Assembly: GCA_022647615.1 (NCBI GenBank)
Contig: JALCKZ010000001.1
Coordinates: 46,178-110,177, forward strand
From: Bacteroidales bacterium
GTDB taxonomy: Bacteria > Bacteroidota > Bacteroidia > Bacteroidales > UBA932
Length of the DNA: 64,000 nt
Reading direction: 5' to 3'
Shown here piece after piece: positions 8,788 through 17,911 of the stretch. Position 1 is the first letter of the stretch; every line of letters begins with the position of its first letter. The notes beneath the pieces are model-generated. The model saw only the letters and a program-made list of their open reading frames with translations. It did no database searches and was not told the origin of the DNA. Position numbers and translations under genes: made by a program.

Positions 8788-8795
8788 CAAATATA
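8788..8795 (-). promoter_or_regulatory. -7 element for the lipoprotein operon leader
   Basis: CAAATATA on plus reads TATATTTG on minus, matching TAnnTTTG. Initiation near 8781 would place the GAAA-tetraloop hairpin at the very 5' end of the RNA. No good -33 TTTG is visible. Confidence 0.5.
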
Positions 8796-8850
8796 ATGAT
8801 ATTTCTCATGTATTGTATTGTGTCACAGTTTTAAAAGGAAAGGTATTCAA

Positions 8851-8954
8851 CAGCCAGCTGTGCTGGCTGCAGAGCGGTGCGGCACAAAGCACCGCACCGC
8901 CTCGTGGTTTGACGCGCTGTCGCGCGAAGATGCACGCTCCCTACGGTCGCGGGC
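8851..8954 (+). repeat. Structured intergenic repeat, copy B
   Basis: Hairpin 0 CAGCCAGC-TGT-GCTGGCTG (8851-8869), hairpin 1 GCGGTGCGG / CCGCACCGC with loop CACAAAGCA, linker GTGGTTTGA, hairpin 2 CGCG-CTGT-CGCG, then GCACGCTCCCTACGGTCGCG, running straight into a Rho-independent terminator. Bases 8868-8937 are an exact inverted copy of 3047-3116. This is the most complete member and looks like a small RNA unit with its own terminator, though no promoter is evident. Confidence 0.85.
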
Positions 8955-8992
8955 AAAAAAAATAACGGGCGAAAAACGCCCGCTATTTTTTT
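8955..8992. terminator. Terminator after repeat B and after the bactofilin gene
   Basis: AATAACGGGCG / CGCCCGCTATT stem with AAAAA loop and A/T runs on both sides, so bidirectional. It is followed by CCTTGTTATC (8993-9002), a 10-mer also found after the terminators at 21.78 and 45.27 kb. On the minus strand it ends the bactofilin transcript. Confidence 0.85.
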
Positions 8993-9018
8993 ACCTTGTT
9001 ATCGTAAATCTATCGTGA

Positions 9019-9408
9019 TTAAAAGTATCCTTCAAAAATCTTCCCGGCCTCTTCTCTGGTTAATATTGAGCAATTGCCGCTGAAGCTGGCGCCGATTTCT
9101 ATGCCGACATGGATGGTCTTGAGGTTGCCTTTGTAAACAGCCTTGCTCTTGAAACTGGCAGAATGTGAGGCGGTGATATCTCCGGTAGCTTTGCCGTAAA
9201 TATCTGCATTTCTGCAAATTATCTTGCCGGTAATCTTCCCCTTCTCACCAACGACAAGCTTACCAAGCGTAACAATATCGCCCTCAAGAGTGCCGTCAAT
9301 TCTGATATCAGAATGAGTAATCAAATTGCCTTTGAAAGTTGTCTCTTCCGCAATCCTGCTAACATCATTTACCGCAGGAACAGATGTGCCGCCAGTTAAT
9401 TTTGCCAT
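9019..9408 (-). CDS. Bactofilin (polymer-forming cytoskeletal protein)
   Basis: 129-aa bactofilin-family protein. These form membrane-associated filaments through a right-handed beta-helix and guide cell-wall or shape machinery. The regular hydrophobic/Gly repeats across residues 25-110 (FKGNLITHSDIRIDGTLEGD, GKLVVGEKGKITGKI, ADIYGKATGDI, VYKGNL) fit the beta-helix, with short polar tails at both ends as is usual. It is at the usual size for the family. It lies 49 bp downstream of lpdA on the same strand and ends just before the repeat B terminator, so it may be the distal gene of an lpdA transcript. No peptidoglycan hydrolase gene is adjacent to indicate its partner. Confidence 0.88.
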   Translation of the reverse strand: MAKLTGGTSVPAVNDVSRIAEETTFKGNLITHSDIRIDGTLEGDIVTLGKLVVGEKGKITGKIICRNADIYGKATGDITASHSASFKSKAVYKGNLKTIHVGIEIGASFSGNCSILTREEAGKIFEGYF

Positions 9409-9457
9409 TTTGTAATTATTTAAAGCTCACCGGATTACTCCGTTATTTAAAATTCCG

Positions 9458-11023
9458 CTAAGATTCAATCGCCTCCGCAGCATCTTTAATTCCCTCGCTC
9501 ATAGTCGGATGCGGGAACACCGTATTAGCCACCTGCTCAGCAGTTGCGCCAAGATTCATTGCAAGCACCATGCCTCCGATAATCTCCGTTACATCAGCTC
9601 CAATCAGGTGAACACCAATAAGTTTATCCGTTTTAGCATCAGAAATAAGTTTCACAAAACCGTCAGTCTTGCCGGCGGCAGTTGCCTTTCCGGATGCGGT
9701 AAACATAAATTTTCCAACCTTATATTCAATTCCAAGTTCCTTTGCTTTCTGCTCTGTAAGTCCGGCAGAAGCAATTTGAGGAGAGGTATATGTTGCACCC
9801 GGAATATGCTTATAATCAATCGGATGGAACTTTGCACCAGGTTTGCCTTCAAGCTCGGCGATATGCGCAACACATGCAAGCGCCTCAGCAGAAGCCACAT
9901 GCGCAAGTGCAGGAGTGGCAATCACATCCCCTATCGCAAAGACACCGCCGTCATTTTGCCCAACACATTTTCCGTTAGCATCACACGCGCAGTAAAACTC
10001 ATTCACCGCAATCTTGCCTCTCTCCATCTTCACTCCAAGCCCTTCAAGTCCCAGATTATCAGTATTTGGCGCAACACCAACCGCGCACAAAACTCTCTCA
10101 ACATTTATAGTTTCTATACCTTTTTTGGTCTCGACAGTTAATTCACAGTTGTCTCTCTCTGCTCCGCTCTCATCTTGCGACTTGTTGAATTTAACGCCCG
10201 TAACTTTGGCAGAGGTCATAACTTTCATTCCGTTCTTGCGGAAACTTCTGCTCAGCTGACCGGAAATATCATCATCCTCCAACGGCACAATCTTATCTAG
10301 GAACTCAATCAGATAAACTTGCGTACCCATTGACAGATAGAAGTTTGCAAGCTCGCTCCCGATAGCTCCGGAACCAATTACGGCCAGAGATTTTGGCAGC
10401 GTTTTTGGTACGAGCGCTTCTTTGTAAGAGATGATTTTTTCGCCGTCAAATGGTGCAAACGGCAGCGCTTTTGGACGGGCGCCGGTTGCAACAATTACAT
10501 ACTTTGCCGTAACAGTGCTTTCAGCTGGCTCTGTTGACGCAGCATTATCACTCACGGTTACTGTATTAGCATCTTTGAATTTTGCAGTACCTGCAATAAC
10601 AGAAACATTGTACTTCTTGAACAAGAACTCCACCCCGCGGCGCATCTTGTCCGAAACTCCGCGTTCACGCTCAACAATCTTCTGAACATCAAAGCGGTAT
10701 CCGCTTGCGGACGCAGGATGATTTGCGTCAGAACCCTGCTCGCCCGGCCGAGCGCATGGAGCGCTAGCGACTTTAAGCGAGGCGGACGCAGCAGGTTCTG
10801 ACGCAGCAACAAGCCCGTACGCCTCCGGATGCTTCAAAATCTCATAAGCCTCAGCAGACTTCAACAACGCCTTAGTAGGAATACAACCCCAATTAAGACA
10901 AATGCCCCCAATCTCCGCGCGCTCCACAACAGCTGTTTTAAAGCCGTACTGCGCGGCTTTTACTGCGGCCACATAACCTCCCGGTCCTGAGCCGATTACA
11001 AGTATATCAAAATCAAAATTCAT
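9458..11023 (-). CDS. lpdA: Dihydrolipoyl dehydrogenase with an in-frame insertion
   Basis: E3 flavoprotein of 2-oxo acid dehydrogenase or glycine-cleavage complexes, reoxidising dihydrolipoamide with NAD+. The FAD motif GSGPGGYVAA (about 11-20), redox-active GGICLNWGCIPTKALL (39-54), second Rossmann GSGAIGSELA, and the C-terminal HAHP-equivalent FPHPTMSEGI are all present. At 521 aa it is longer than the usual 460-475. An Ala/Ser/Pro-rich segment at about residues 73-108 has no counterpart in the family and is encoded by a GC-rich palindromic stretch (10724-10805). The frame stays open, so the enzyme is probably functional with a surface loop. No other subunit genes are nearby. Confidence 0.93.
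   Translation of the reverse strand: MNFDFDILVIGSGPGGYVAAVKAAQYGFKTAVVERAEIGGICLNWGCIPTKALLKSAEAYEILKHPEAYGLVAASEPAASASLKVASAPCARPGEQGSDANHPASASGYRFDVQKIVERERGVSDKMRRGVEFLFKKYNVSVIAGTAKFKDANTVTVSDNAASTEPAESTVTAKYVIVATGARPKALPFAPFDGEKIISYKEALVPKTLPKSLAVIGSGAIGSELANFYLSMGTQVYLIEFLDKIVPLEDDDISGQLSRSFRKNGMKVMTSAKVTGVKFNKSQDESGAERDNCELTVETKKGIETINVERVLCAVGVAPNTDNLGLEGLGVKMERGKIAVNEFYCACDANGKCVGQNDGGVFAIGDVIATPALAHVASAEALACVAHIAELEGKPGAKFHPIDYKHIPGATYTSPQIASAGLTEQKAKELGIEYKVGKFMFTASGKATAAGKTDGFVKLISDAKTDKLIGVHLIGADVTEIIGGMVLAMNLGATAEQVANTVFPHPTMSEGIKDAAEAIES
10724..10805. repeat. Palindromic insertion inside lpdA
   Basis: TGCGTCAGAACC at 10724-10735 and GGTTCTGACGCA at 10794-10805 form a perfect 12-bp inverted repeat around 58 bp of GC-rich DNA, including GCTCG-CCCGGC-CGAGC. 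It coincides with the extra protein segment of LpdA. This resembles the protein-coding palindromic elements described in Rickettsia. No second copy was seen in the window. Confidence 0.65.
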
Positions 11024-11090
11024 ATAAAATAATCTATTAAAATTTCAAATACCTAACTGGATCGCCCACATAATCCATCGCGACCTTACC

Positions 11091-14000
11091 TTATACAAGC
11101 CCTTTCCCGTGGCAGTTCTTGTACTTCTTGCCGCTGCCGCAAGGACATGGATCATTCCTTCCAATCTTCTTCTCCACATGAATTGGAGCATTGCTCTTTG
11201 GCTCGCTGGTGTTTGCAGAGACATCATCATGACTCATTTTCATCTGGCTCAAATCAGTTCTCTTTCTTGCCGCCTCTTCTCTAACGTTAAGGTCAGAGTT
11301 CTGACGCAAAGGGATTTGCGCGCGTACCAAAAATGCAATTACATCTCTGCTTATTTTCTCTATTACGCTCTGGAACAAATTGTAGCTCTCAAATTTGTAA
11401 ATCAAAAGAGGATCCTTCTGCTCATAGGTGGCGTTCTGAACTGACTGCTTCAATTCATCCATCTCTCTCAAATGCTCCTTCCAATGTTCATCAATCATTA
11501 TAAGGGTGACGCACTTCTCCAAAGCAATTTCAATCTCCTTGCTGTTTTCATTAGCCTTCTTAAGATTAACTATCAGCTGAAGCATCTTCTGGCCATCTGA
11601 AATTGGCACTGCAATATTCTGATATGTAGCAGATTGCGTTTTATAAACTTGCTCCACAATTGGCTGAGCCTGAGCAGAAATAACCTCACCGCGGCGTTGA
11701 ATAATTTCTGTAATTGCAGCGGCTATTTTATCTCCCAGCTCCTCTCTTGATGCGTTCTGATAATATTGCTCATCAAAGTCAGGAACCATGGAGACATCCC
11801 TCATCATCTCAATTTTGAAATCCTCATAACCCATTGAATCTCTCTTGCCCGCAAGAACATCTGCATAATCTGCAATCATGTTCTTGACATCAATTTCTAT
11901 TCTCTCTCCGTAAAGCGCATTCTTTCTTCTGGTATAAATAACCTCTCTCTGAGAGTTCATAACATCATCATACTCAAGCAGTCTCTTACGAATACCAAAG
12001 TTATTCTCCTCAACTTTTCTCTGCGCGCGCTCAATAGAAGAAGACAACATTGAGTGCTGCAGCACTTCTCCCTCCTGCATTCCAAGGCCATCTACAATCT
12101 TTGAAATCCTCTCTGCGCCAAACAGTCTCATCAAATCATCTTCCAAAGAGACAAAGAATTCAGAAGAACCCGGGTCTCCCTGTCTTCCTGCACGTCCGCG
12201 CAACTGCCTGTCTACTCGGCGGCTATCGTGACGCTCAGTTCCTATGATTGCAAGACCGCCGGCCTCTCTTACGCCAGGTCCCAGCTTAATATCTGTACCA
12301 CGGCCCGCCATATTGGTTGCTATAGTCACTGTCCCCGCTTCACCTGCATGCGCAACAATCTCAGCCTCACGTGCATGCTGCTTTGCATTCAAAACGCTGT
12401 GCTGAATTCCGCGCAGCTTAAGCATTCTGCTAAGCAATTCTGATATCTCGACAGATGTTGTGCCCACCAATGCAGGACGCCCCTGTTTTCTCAGCTCAAC
12501 AATTCTCTCAATAACAGCATTGAATTTTTCCTTCTTTGTCCTGTAAATCAAGTCATTGGAATCTACTCTAATAACAGGCTTATTTGTAGGAATGGTAACA
12601 ACATCCAGTTTGTAAATAGACCAGAACTCGCCCGCCTCAGTAGATGCGGTACCGGTCATACCTGCAAGCTTGTGATACATTCTAAAATAGTTCTGCAAAG
12701 TGATTGTTGCAAAAGTTTGAGTTGCAGCCTCAACCTTTACATTCTCCTTAGCCTCAAGAGCTTGGTGAAGACCATCTGAATAACGTCTACCTTCCAGAAT
12801 ACGTCCCGTCTGCTCATCTACAATCTTAATTTTGTTATCAACGTTGATGTACTCAACATCTTTCTCAAACAAAGTGTAAGCTTTAAGCAATTGAGTTACA
12901 GTATGTACGCGCTCAGATTTAACAGCGTAATCCGCAAGCAGCTCATCCTTCTTGTTCTGCTTCTCTTCCGCAGAAAGATTGCTCTTCTCTATCTCTGAAA
13001 TAACAGTTCCCATATCGGGCAGGATAAAGAACTTAGGATCGCTAACCAAACCAGCTATGTAATCATTTCCCTTATCTGTAAGCTCTACTGTCTTATCTTT
13101 CTCATCTATAACTATATACAGAGGATCAGTAACTATATGCATTTGCTTGTTGTTATCCTGCATATAGAAATTTTCCGTCTGCTGCATTATCTGTTTAATG
13201 CCCGGCTCGCTCAAATATTTAATCAAAGGGTTGTAACGAGGCAGCGCCTTATGCGCTCTTAACAGCGCCATTCCGCCCGCATTATCTTTGTTTCCATCAG
13301 CAATCAGCCTCTTTGCCTCCTGCAAATATTTGGTAACCTCGCCTCTCTGAACATTATAAATCTTCTCTATATATGGCTTGTATTCAGCAAACTGCTGGTC
13401 TTCTCCTTTTGGAACGGGACCGGAAATAATCAACGGAGTTCTTGCATCATCAATCAAGACTGAGTCCACCTCATCCACAATTGCGTAGTGATGTTTGCGC
13501 TGTACAAGGTCTTCCGTATTGATTGCCATGTTATCTCTCAGGTAATCAAAACCAAACTCATTATTTGTACCAAACGTAACGTCAGCCCTATATGCTTGTT
13601 TGCGTGCCTCGGAATTTGGCTCATGCTTGTCTATGCAATCTACTGATAATCCGTGGAATTCATAAAGAGGGCCCATCCACTCGGAGTCACGTTTTGCCAG
13701 GTAGTCATTTACGGTTACCATGTGCACTCCCTTGCCGGCCAGCGCATTAAGGAATACCGGAAGCGTCGCAACCAGTGTTTTTCCTTCACCTGTTGCCATC
13801 TCGGAAATTTTTCCCTGATGCAGCACGATACCTCCAATCAGCTGAACATCATAGTGTACCATGTCCCAGGTAATCTCATTTCCACCCGCCATCCAGTGAT
13901 TTTTCCAAATTGCATAATCTCCATCTATGGAGACAAAATCTGCATGAGTACTCAATTCACGGTCAAAATCAGTTGCCTTAACTTTAATGGTTTCATTCTC

Positions 14001-14375
14001 CTTAAACCTGCGCGCGGTAGACTTCATAATTGCAAACGCAACCGGAAGCACCTCATTCAGAACTGCTTCTATCTCCTCATCTATCTGCTTTGCAAGCTTG
14101 TCAACTTCAGTTGCATACTTCTCCTTATCGTCAGCAGAAATATTCACATCCTCCAGCTGATTTCTAAGCTCTCTCTTTTTCTTCTCATCCGGCGCAATCC
14201 TATCCAGAATCACCTTTTTAATTCTTTGAGTCTCAGCTCTTAAATCATCATCAGACAAAGCATCAACTCTCTTGTACTCCTCCAGCACCTTGTTCAAGAT
14301 TGGCGTAAGCGCCTTCATATCTCTCTCTTCCTTTGACCCGAAGAGCTTCTTCAAACCATTTACAAATGAACCCAT
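11091..14375 (-). CDS. secA: Preprotein translocase ATPase SecA
   Basis: Motor ATPase that drives unfolded preproteins through SecYEG. 1094 aa, longer than the roughly 900 aa of E. coli but normal for Bacteroidota, which carry insertions. Walker A MATGEGKT (near 190), DEAD-like [30 protein letters not shown] and [15 protein letters not shown] of the second helicase lobe are all intact. The C-terminus has the zinc-binding SEC-C motif, [14 protein letters not shown], preceded by a polar linker. The start [15 protein letters not shown] gives the expected amphipathic N-terminus. The leader contains an inverted pair of CTGTCGNGA motifs (14407-14429) about 32 bp before the ATG. Confidence 0.98.
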   Translation of the reverse strand: MGSFVNGLKKLFGSKEERDMKALTPILNKVLEEYKRVDALSDDDLRAETQRIKKVILDRIAPDEKKKRELRNQLEDVNISADDKEKYATEVDKLAKQIDEEIEAVLNEVLPVAFAIMKSTARRFKENETIKVKATDFDRELSTHADFVSIDGDYAIWKNHWMAGGNEITWDMVHYDVQLIGGIVLHQGKISEMATGEGKTLVATLPVFLNALAGKGVHMVTVNDYLAKRDSEWMGPLYEFHGLSVDCIDKHEPNSEARKQAYRADVTFGTNNEFGFDYLRDNMAINTEDLVQRKHHYAIVDEVDSVLIDDARTPLIISGPVPKGEDQQFAEYKPYIEKIYNVQRGEVTKYLQEAKRLIADGNKDNAGGMALLRAHKALPRYNPLIKYLSEPGIKQIMQQTENFYMQDNNKQMHIVTDPLYIVIDEKDKTVELTDKGNDYIAGLVSDPKFFILPDMGTVISEIEKSNLSAEEKQNKKDELLADYAVKSERVHTVTQLLKAYTLFEKDVEYINVDNKIKIVDEQTGRILEGRRYSDGLHQALEAKENVKVEAATQTFATITLQNYFRMYHKLAGMTGTASTEAGEFWSIYKLDVVTIPTNKPVIRVDSNDLIYRTKKEKFNAVIERIVELRKQGRPALVGTTSVEISELLSRMLKLRGIQHSVLNAKQHAREAEIVAHAGEAGTVTIATNMAGRGTDIKLGPGVREAGGLAIIGTERHDSRRVDRQLRGRAGRQGDPGSSEFFVSLEDDLMRLFGAERISKIVDGLGMQEGEVLQHSMLSSSIERAQRKVEENNFGIRKRLLEYDDVMNSQREVIYTRRKNALYGERIEIDVKNMIADYADVLAGKRDSMGYEDFKIEMMRDVSMVPDFDEQYYQNASREELGDKIAAAITEIIQRRGEVISAQAQPIVEQVYKTQSATYQNIAVPISDGQKMLQLIVNLKKANENSKEIEIALEKCVTLIMIDEHWKEHLREMDELKQSVQNATYEQKDPLLIYKFESYNLFQSVIEKISRDVIAFLVRAQIPLRQNSDLNVREEAARKRTDLSQMKMSHDDVSANTSEPKSNAPIHVEKKIGRNDPCPCGSGKKYKNCHGKGLV

Positions 14376-14406
14376 TATACTATTATTTAATTTTTACTTT
14401 TTTAGC

Positions 14407-14429
14407 TCCCGACAGATTAGCTGTCGTGA
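14407..14429. promoter_or_regulatory. Inverted CTGTCGNGA pair upstream of secA
   Basis: TCCCGACAG and CTGTCGTGA face each other across ATTAG, able to form a stem of nine pairs with one mismatch. It lies between the ferredoxin terminator and the secA start, probably in the secA leader. Confidence 0.6.
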
Positions 14430-14451
14430 TAACAATTATTGGCTTTACAGA

Positions 14452-14494
14452 TTAAAAAAGGCTGGCGCGAACATTAAAGCCCGCTCGCCAGCCT
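14452..14494 (-). terminator. Terminator of the ferredoxin gene
   Basis: AGGCTGGCG / CGCCAGCCT stem (14459-14467 and 14486-14494). On minus it is followed by a U-run encoded by the A-run at 14453-14458. It separates the ferredoxin from secA. Confidence 0.8.
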
Positions 14495-14517
14495 ATTTGC
14501 TATAATTCTTACTTGAA

Positions 14518-14685
14518 TTATTCCTTGGAAATTGCTCCCATAGGGCATGCCTGAGCGCAAGTACCGCACTCTGTGCATAGATTAGGATCAATCTTGTAAA
14601 TATCGCCGGCAGAAATAGCTCCTACTGGGCACTCATCTTTACATGTTCCGCAAGCTGCGCAATCAGTTGAAATTTTGTAAGCCAT
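14518..14685 (-). CDS. 2[4Fe-4S] ferredoxin, 55 aa
   Basis: Small bacterial-type ferredoxin, a cytoplasmic low-potential electron carrier. Translating minus from ATG 14685 gives 55 residues with two classical cluster motifs: CAACGTCKDECP (cysteines 9, 12, 15, 19) and CTECGTCAQACP (cysteines 37, 40, 43, 47). Each motif is followed by the usual (V/M)GAIS. It is clostridial-type in size and spacing, with no extra domain. It has its own promoter (14747-14778) and terminator, so it is a monocistronic gene. The partner enzyme (for example pyruvate:ferredoxin oxidoreductase or Rnf) is not in the window. Confidence 0.95.
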   Translation of the reverse strand: MAYKISTDCAACGTCKDECPVGAISAGDIYKIDPNLCTECGTCAQACPMGAISKE

Positions 14686-14746
14686 AATTAGTTATAATTT
14701 AATTGTTAAATATATTGTCTCTTAAAAAGGGACGGGAACTAGTTTG

Positions 14747-14778
14747 CAAATATACAAACATCGTTCCCATTTCCCAAA
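14747..14778 (-). promoter_or_regulatory. Promoter of the ferredoxin gene
   Basis: On minus: TTTG (14778-14775), 20-bp spacer, TATATTTG (14754-14747). This is close to the Bacteroidota consensus, with a predicted leader of about 55 nt. Confidence 0.65.
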
Positions 14779-14833
14779 TTGTTACGCTACTTCCATTTTG
14801 GCAGTTTTTCCCGCCAAAATGCCCGCCGTACTA

Positions 14834-17818
14834 TTAATATCCGAATATATCTTGCGTTGTCAGTCTGACAATTTTGCCGTATGCTCTCTCTTCAATCGGC
14901 GTAAAATCAAGTTCTTCTGTGTTGCCGATAATTCCTATATTAAAGTTGCGGCCACTTATATTACTTTTCTGATAATCTATAATTGACTGCAAATTAAGGG
15001 TTTTAAGGTTGTTATAAATATCTTTGTTGGCATCATAATCAAAGCCACGCCTCTTCATGCTCAAGTAATACCATATAACATTTTCGCCCGTATATCTGGT
15101 AGTTGCAAGATTCTGCAGAGAATTTGATTTTGCAACGTCAAATGACTTCTGAGAAACAGGCATGTTTTTAAATATCAAAGCATAAGCATTCATTGCATCA
15201 ATCATCTTATCATTCTGAGTGTAAATCAAAGCCTCATAGTAAAGAGGTTCCCTATCATTGAAATAAGGGAAGATATGGCGTGCGTCTGCGTGATATGCAA
15301 GACCTTTGGCCTCTCTTAAATCCTGGAAAACTATAGAGCTCATTCCGGAGCCAAAATAAGTATCAAACAACCTTATAAGAGCCCAATCCTTAGGATTAAA
15401 TTTCTCTCCGTAATTGCAGATACCGTACAGGTTAATCTGAGTTGCTTTATAGGGAGCAATAAAGATTGTAGGCTGCTTAGAATCAAGCACTGCAAAACTT
15501 CTGGAAGGAGCATAAACTGCAAGATTCTCAGAACCTTTATGCATTGCATTTAGCTCAGCGACAGCTTTGTCTTTTGCAAGAGGTCCATAGTATATAACTG
15601 AGTATTGATGCTTAAACAAATCTTTAACAACGTTAACAAGTTCCTCTGCTGTAAGCTTATCTATTTCAGCAGGTTTTAAGCTGCAAGTCTGAGGATTCAC
15701 AGCACCGTAAATAGTATAAGTCTCCAAAGCGTCGGCATTTGCATCCTTATCGCTCTTTGCATTAAGCAGCTGCTTCTTCCAATTCTCTTTCATCTTGGCA
15801 AGCAACCCTTCATCAGGCTTTACATTGGCAAGCAAATCCTCATAAATATCTGATGCCTGCTTCATATTCTCGCTTAATCCGTTTATTGTAACAGAAGTTG
15901 TATGCTCATTGCAACGTGCTGATGCAGAACATGCGAGCGTATAAAGTTTTGATTTAATCTGGTCAGAAGAAAGTTTATCCGTACCAAGATTATCAAAATA
16001 ATTAAGAGCATAATCAAGCTTGTTATTATCATTGCTGCCGTTCTGGAAATAATACGTCAGAGAGAATAATGTATTATCATCATTATGCTTATAATAAATA
16101 TCCTGACCGGTAGCATTCTTGCCTATTGACATCTCCTTGTTAAAATCTACATAAACCGGTTCAATTGGTTTTGCAGCTTTAATCATCTTCTCCATGTCTC
16201 TAAGGAACTGGCTGGAAGTGTCTCTGTTTGTATTAATTGCAGTAATCTCAGGTTTCTCTATCTTTTGAATTCCCTTCTCTACTCCAACAACTTTATTTAC
16301 CTGAACATAATTGTCTCCAAAATATTTATTGACAAATTTTACAACGTCAGCCTTCTTAATTTTGCTCAATCTCTCCCCCTCATTGATGGTAAAATTCCAA
16401 GGAGTTCTGTCAATGAAACTGCTGAACATCATTTGTGCCCTGTACTGATAATTATCCAAACTCTGCATCTGGAAACGCTTGTAATTATTTACAATTGCAG
16501 TTAGCATAGACTCATCAAAATCTCCTTTCTTAACTTTTTCCATCTGCTCAAAAAGGATATCCTTAACCTCTGCAAGGCTCTGTCCCTCTTTAGGTTCTCC
16601 GCCCAATAAGAACAGACTGTAATCTGTCAACCCCTCTTTGCCTGCAAAACCGCTAAGAACTTTTTGCTGCCTGTTAACATTCATATCAATCAATCCGGCA
16701 TTTCCGTGATTGCTCAAAATATTGCTTACCATGTAAAGGGTATCTTCAATGTTGGATATTGCACGTCCGTCTCTGTATGCGGAAGGGAATCTCCAGCCGA
16801 TATAAATCATCGGAGACTCTTGTCCGTAAACTGTTTTCTCTATGTGTTTTGCAATTGGTTCCTCATCTTCAAACTTAAGAAGCTTAAGATTATCATTCCT
16901 CTTCCAGTTGCCAAAATATTTTCTGATAGTGGCTATTGCCTGGTCAGGGTCAAAATCTCCCGCCATGCAAATTGCAACATTGTTTGGAACATAGAAATTA
17001 TGAAAATGCTTCCAAATATTTGTAATTGAAGGGTTTTTAAGGTTCTCCTGAGTTCCGATAGTAGTCTGCAATCCGTAAGGGTGCTTTCTGAAAGTTGCAA
17101 ACATCAAAGTATCAAATGCTCTCTCCTGGTCATTTGAAAGTCCAAGATTATCCTCCTCATAAACAGCTTCAAGCTCCGTATGGAATCCGCGGATAACCAT
17201 GTTTTCAAATCTGTCGCTCTGTATTTTAGCCCATGCCTCAACCTGGTTGGAAGGGATATCCTCCTGATATACTGTCATATCATAAGAGGTGAATGCATTG
17301 GAATTTTTAGAGCCAAGCGTTCCCATCAATTTGTCATACTCATTGGCAACAAAAAGTTTTGATGCTTCAAAAGATATGCTGTCAATCTTGTGATATTCAG
17401 CCTTGCGCGCAGCAGGATCCTTAAGAGTTCTATAGTATTCAAACTCCTTCTCAATCTGATCCAGCATAGGTTTCTCTTTGGCATAATTTATTGTTCCATA
17501 ATGAGTTGTACCTTTAAACATTATATGCTCCAGGTAGTGTGAAAGACCCGTAGTCTCATGAGGGTCATTCTTGCTTCCCGTTCTTACGGCAATATAAGTT
17601 TGAATTCTTGGTTCCTTCTTAGTGACTGACATATACACTTTTAGGCCATTAGGCAAAGTGTAGATTCTGGTGTGAGTGGGGTCATTTTTAACAACCTCAT
17701 AGTCTTTTACAGCAACTTTCTTTGCAACTTTTTTCTGTGCAAAAACATTGCCGCCAGCAGTTGTAAGCAGCACCGCAATTGCAAGCGCAGCTGTGAGCAA
17801 TTTCTTAAATAACTTCAT
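14834..17818 (-). CDS. M16 family zinc metallopeptidase, secreted
   Basis: Large pitrilysin/insulinase-type peptidase, 994 aa, with a signal peptide (MKLFKKLLTAALAIAVLL...FAQ, about 27 aa), so periplasmic. The inverted zinc motif is HYLEH near residues 94-98, followed by the distal glutamate region ELEAVYEEDNL. Two M16 halves are visible: residues 40-480 carry the catalytic site, and 520-980 are the inactive half containing the substrate-holding GSGMSSIVFQDLREAKGLAY. All expected catalytic residues are present. It is divergent from the DUF1573 gene. The substrate is unknown; this family in Bacteroidota is usually annotated as insulinase-like. Confidence 0.92.
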   Translation of the reverse strand: MKLFKKLLTAALAIAVLLTTAGGNVFAQKKVAKKVAVKDYEVVKNDPTHTRIYTLPNGLKVYMSVTKKEPRIQTYIAVRTGSKNDPHETTGLSHYLEHIMFKGTTHYGTINYAKEKPMLDQIEKEFEYYRTLKDPAARKAEYHKIDSISFEASKLFVANEYDKLMGTLGSKNSNAFTSYDMTVYQEDIPSNQVEAWAKIQSDRFENMVIRGFHTELEAVYEEDNLGLSNDQERAFDTLMFATFRKHPYGLQTTIGTQENLKNPSITNIWKHFHNFYVPNNVAICMAGDFDPDQAIATIRKYFGNWKRNDNLKLLKFEDEEPIAKHIEKTVYGQESPMIYIGWRFPSAYRDGRAISNIEDTLYMVSNILSNHGNAGLIDMNVNRQQKVLSGFAGKEGLTDYSLFLLGGEPKEGQSLAEVKDILFEQMEKVKKGDFDESMLTAIVNNYKRFQMQSLDNYQYRAQMMFSSFIDRTPWNFTINEGERLSKIKKADVVKFVNKYFGDNYVQVNKVVGVEKGIQKIEKPEITAINTNRDTSSQFLRDMEKMIKAAKPIEPVYVDFNKEMSIGKNATGQDIYYKHNDDNTLFSLTYYFQNGSNDNNKLDYALNYFDNLGTDKLSSDQIKSKLYTLACSASARCNEHTTSVTINGLSENMKQASDIYEDLLANVKPDEGLLAKMKENWKKQLLNAKSDKDANADALETYTIYGAVNPQTCSLKPAEIDKLTAEELVNVVKDLFKHQYSVIYYGPLAKDKAVAELNAMHKGSENLAVYAPSRSFAVLDSKQPTIFIAPYKATQINLYGICNYGEKFNPKDWALIRLFDTYFGSGMSSIVFQDLREAKGLAYHADARHIFPYFNDREPLYYEALIYTQNDKMIDAMNAYALIFKNMPVSQKSFDVAKSNSLQNLATTRYTGENVIWYYLSMKRRGFDYDANKDIYNNLKTLNLQSIIDYQKSNISGRNFNIGIIGNTEELDFTPIEERAYGKIVRLTTQDIFGY

Positions 17819-17911
17819 AATATGTTAGATTAATTAATATATCCTTCTTTGGATTGGAGCCTTTTTTGCAAAAGCATAGCAAATTTAATCAAATAAATAG
17901 GAGTTTATAAT

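Noticed and set aside
9458..11023. Frameshift in lpdA as the cause of the odd 36-residue segment
   Set aside because: The frame is open throughout and both flanks align in the same frame; a palindromic insertion explains it better.
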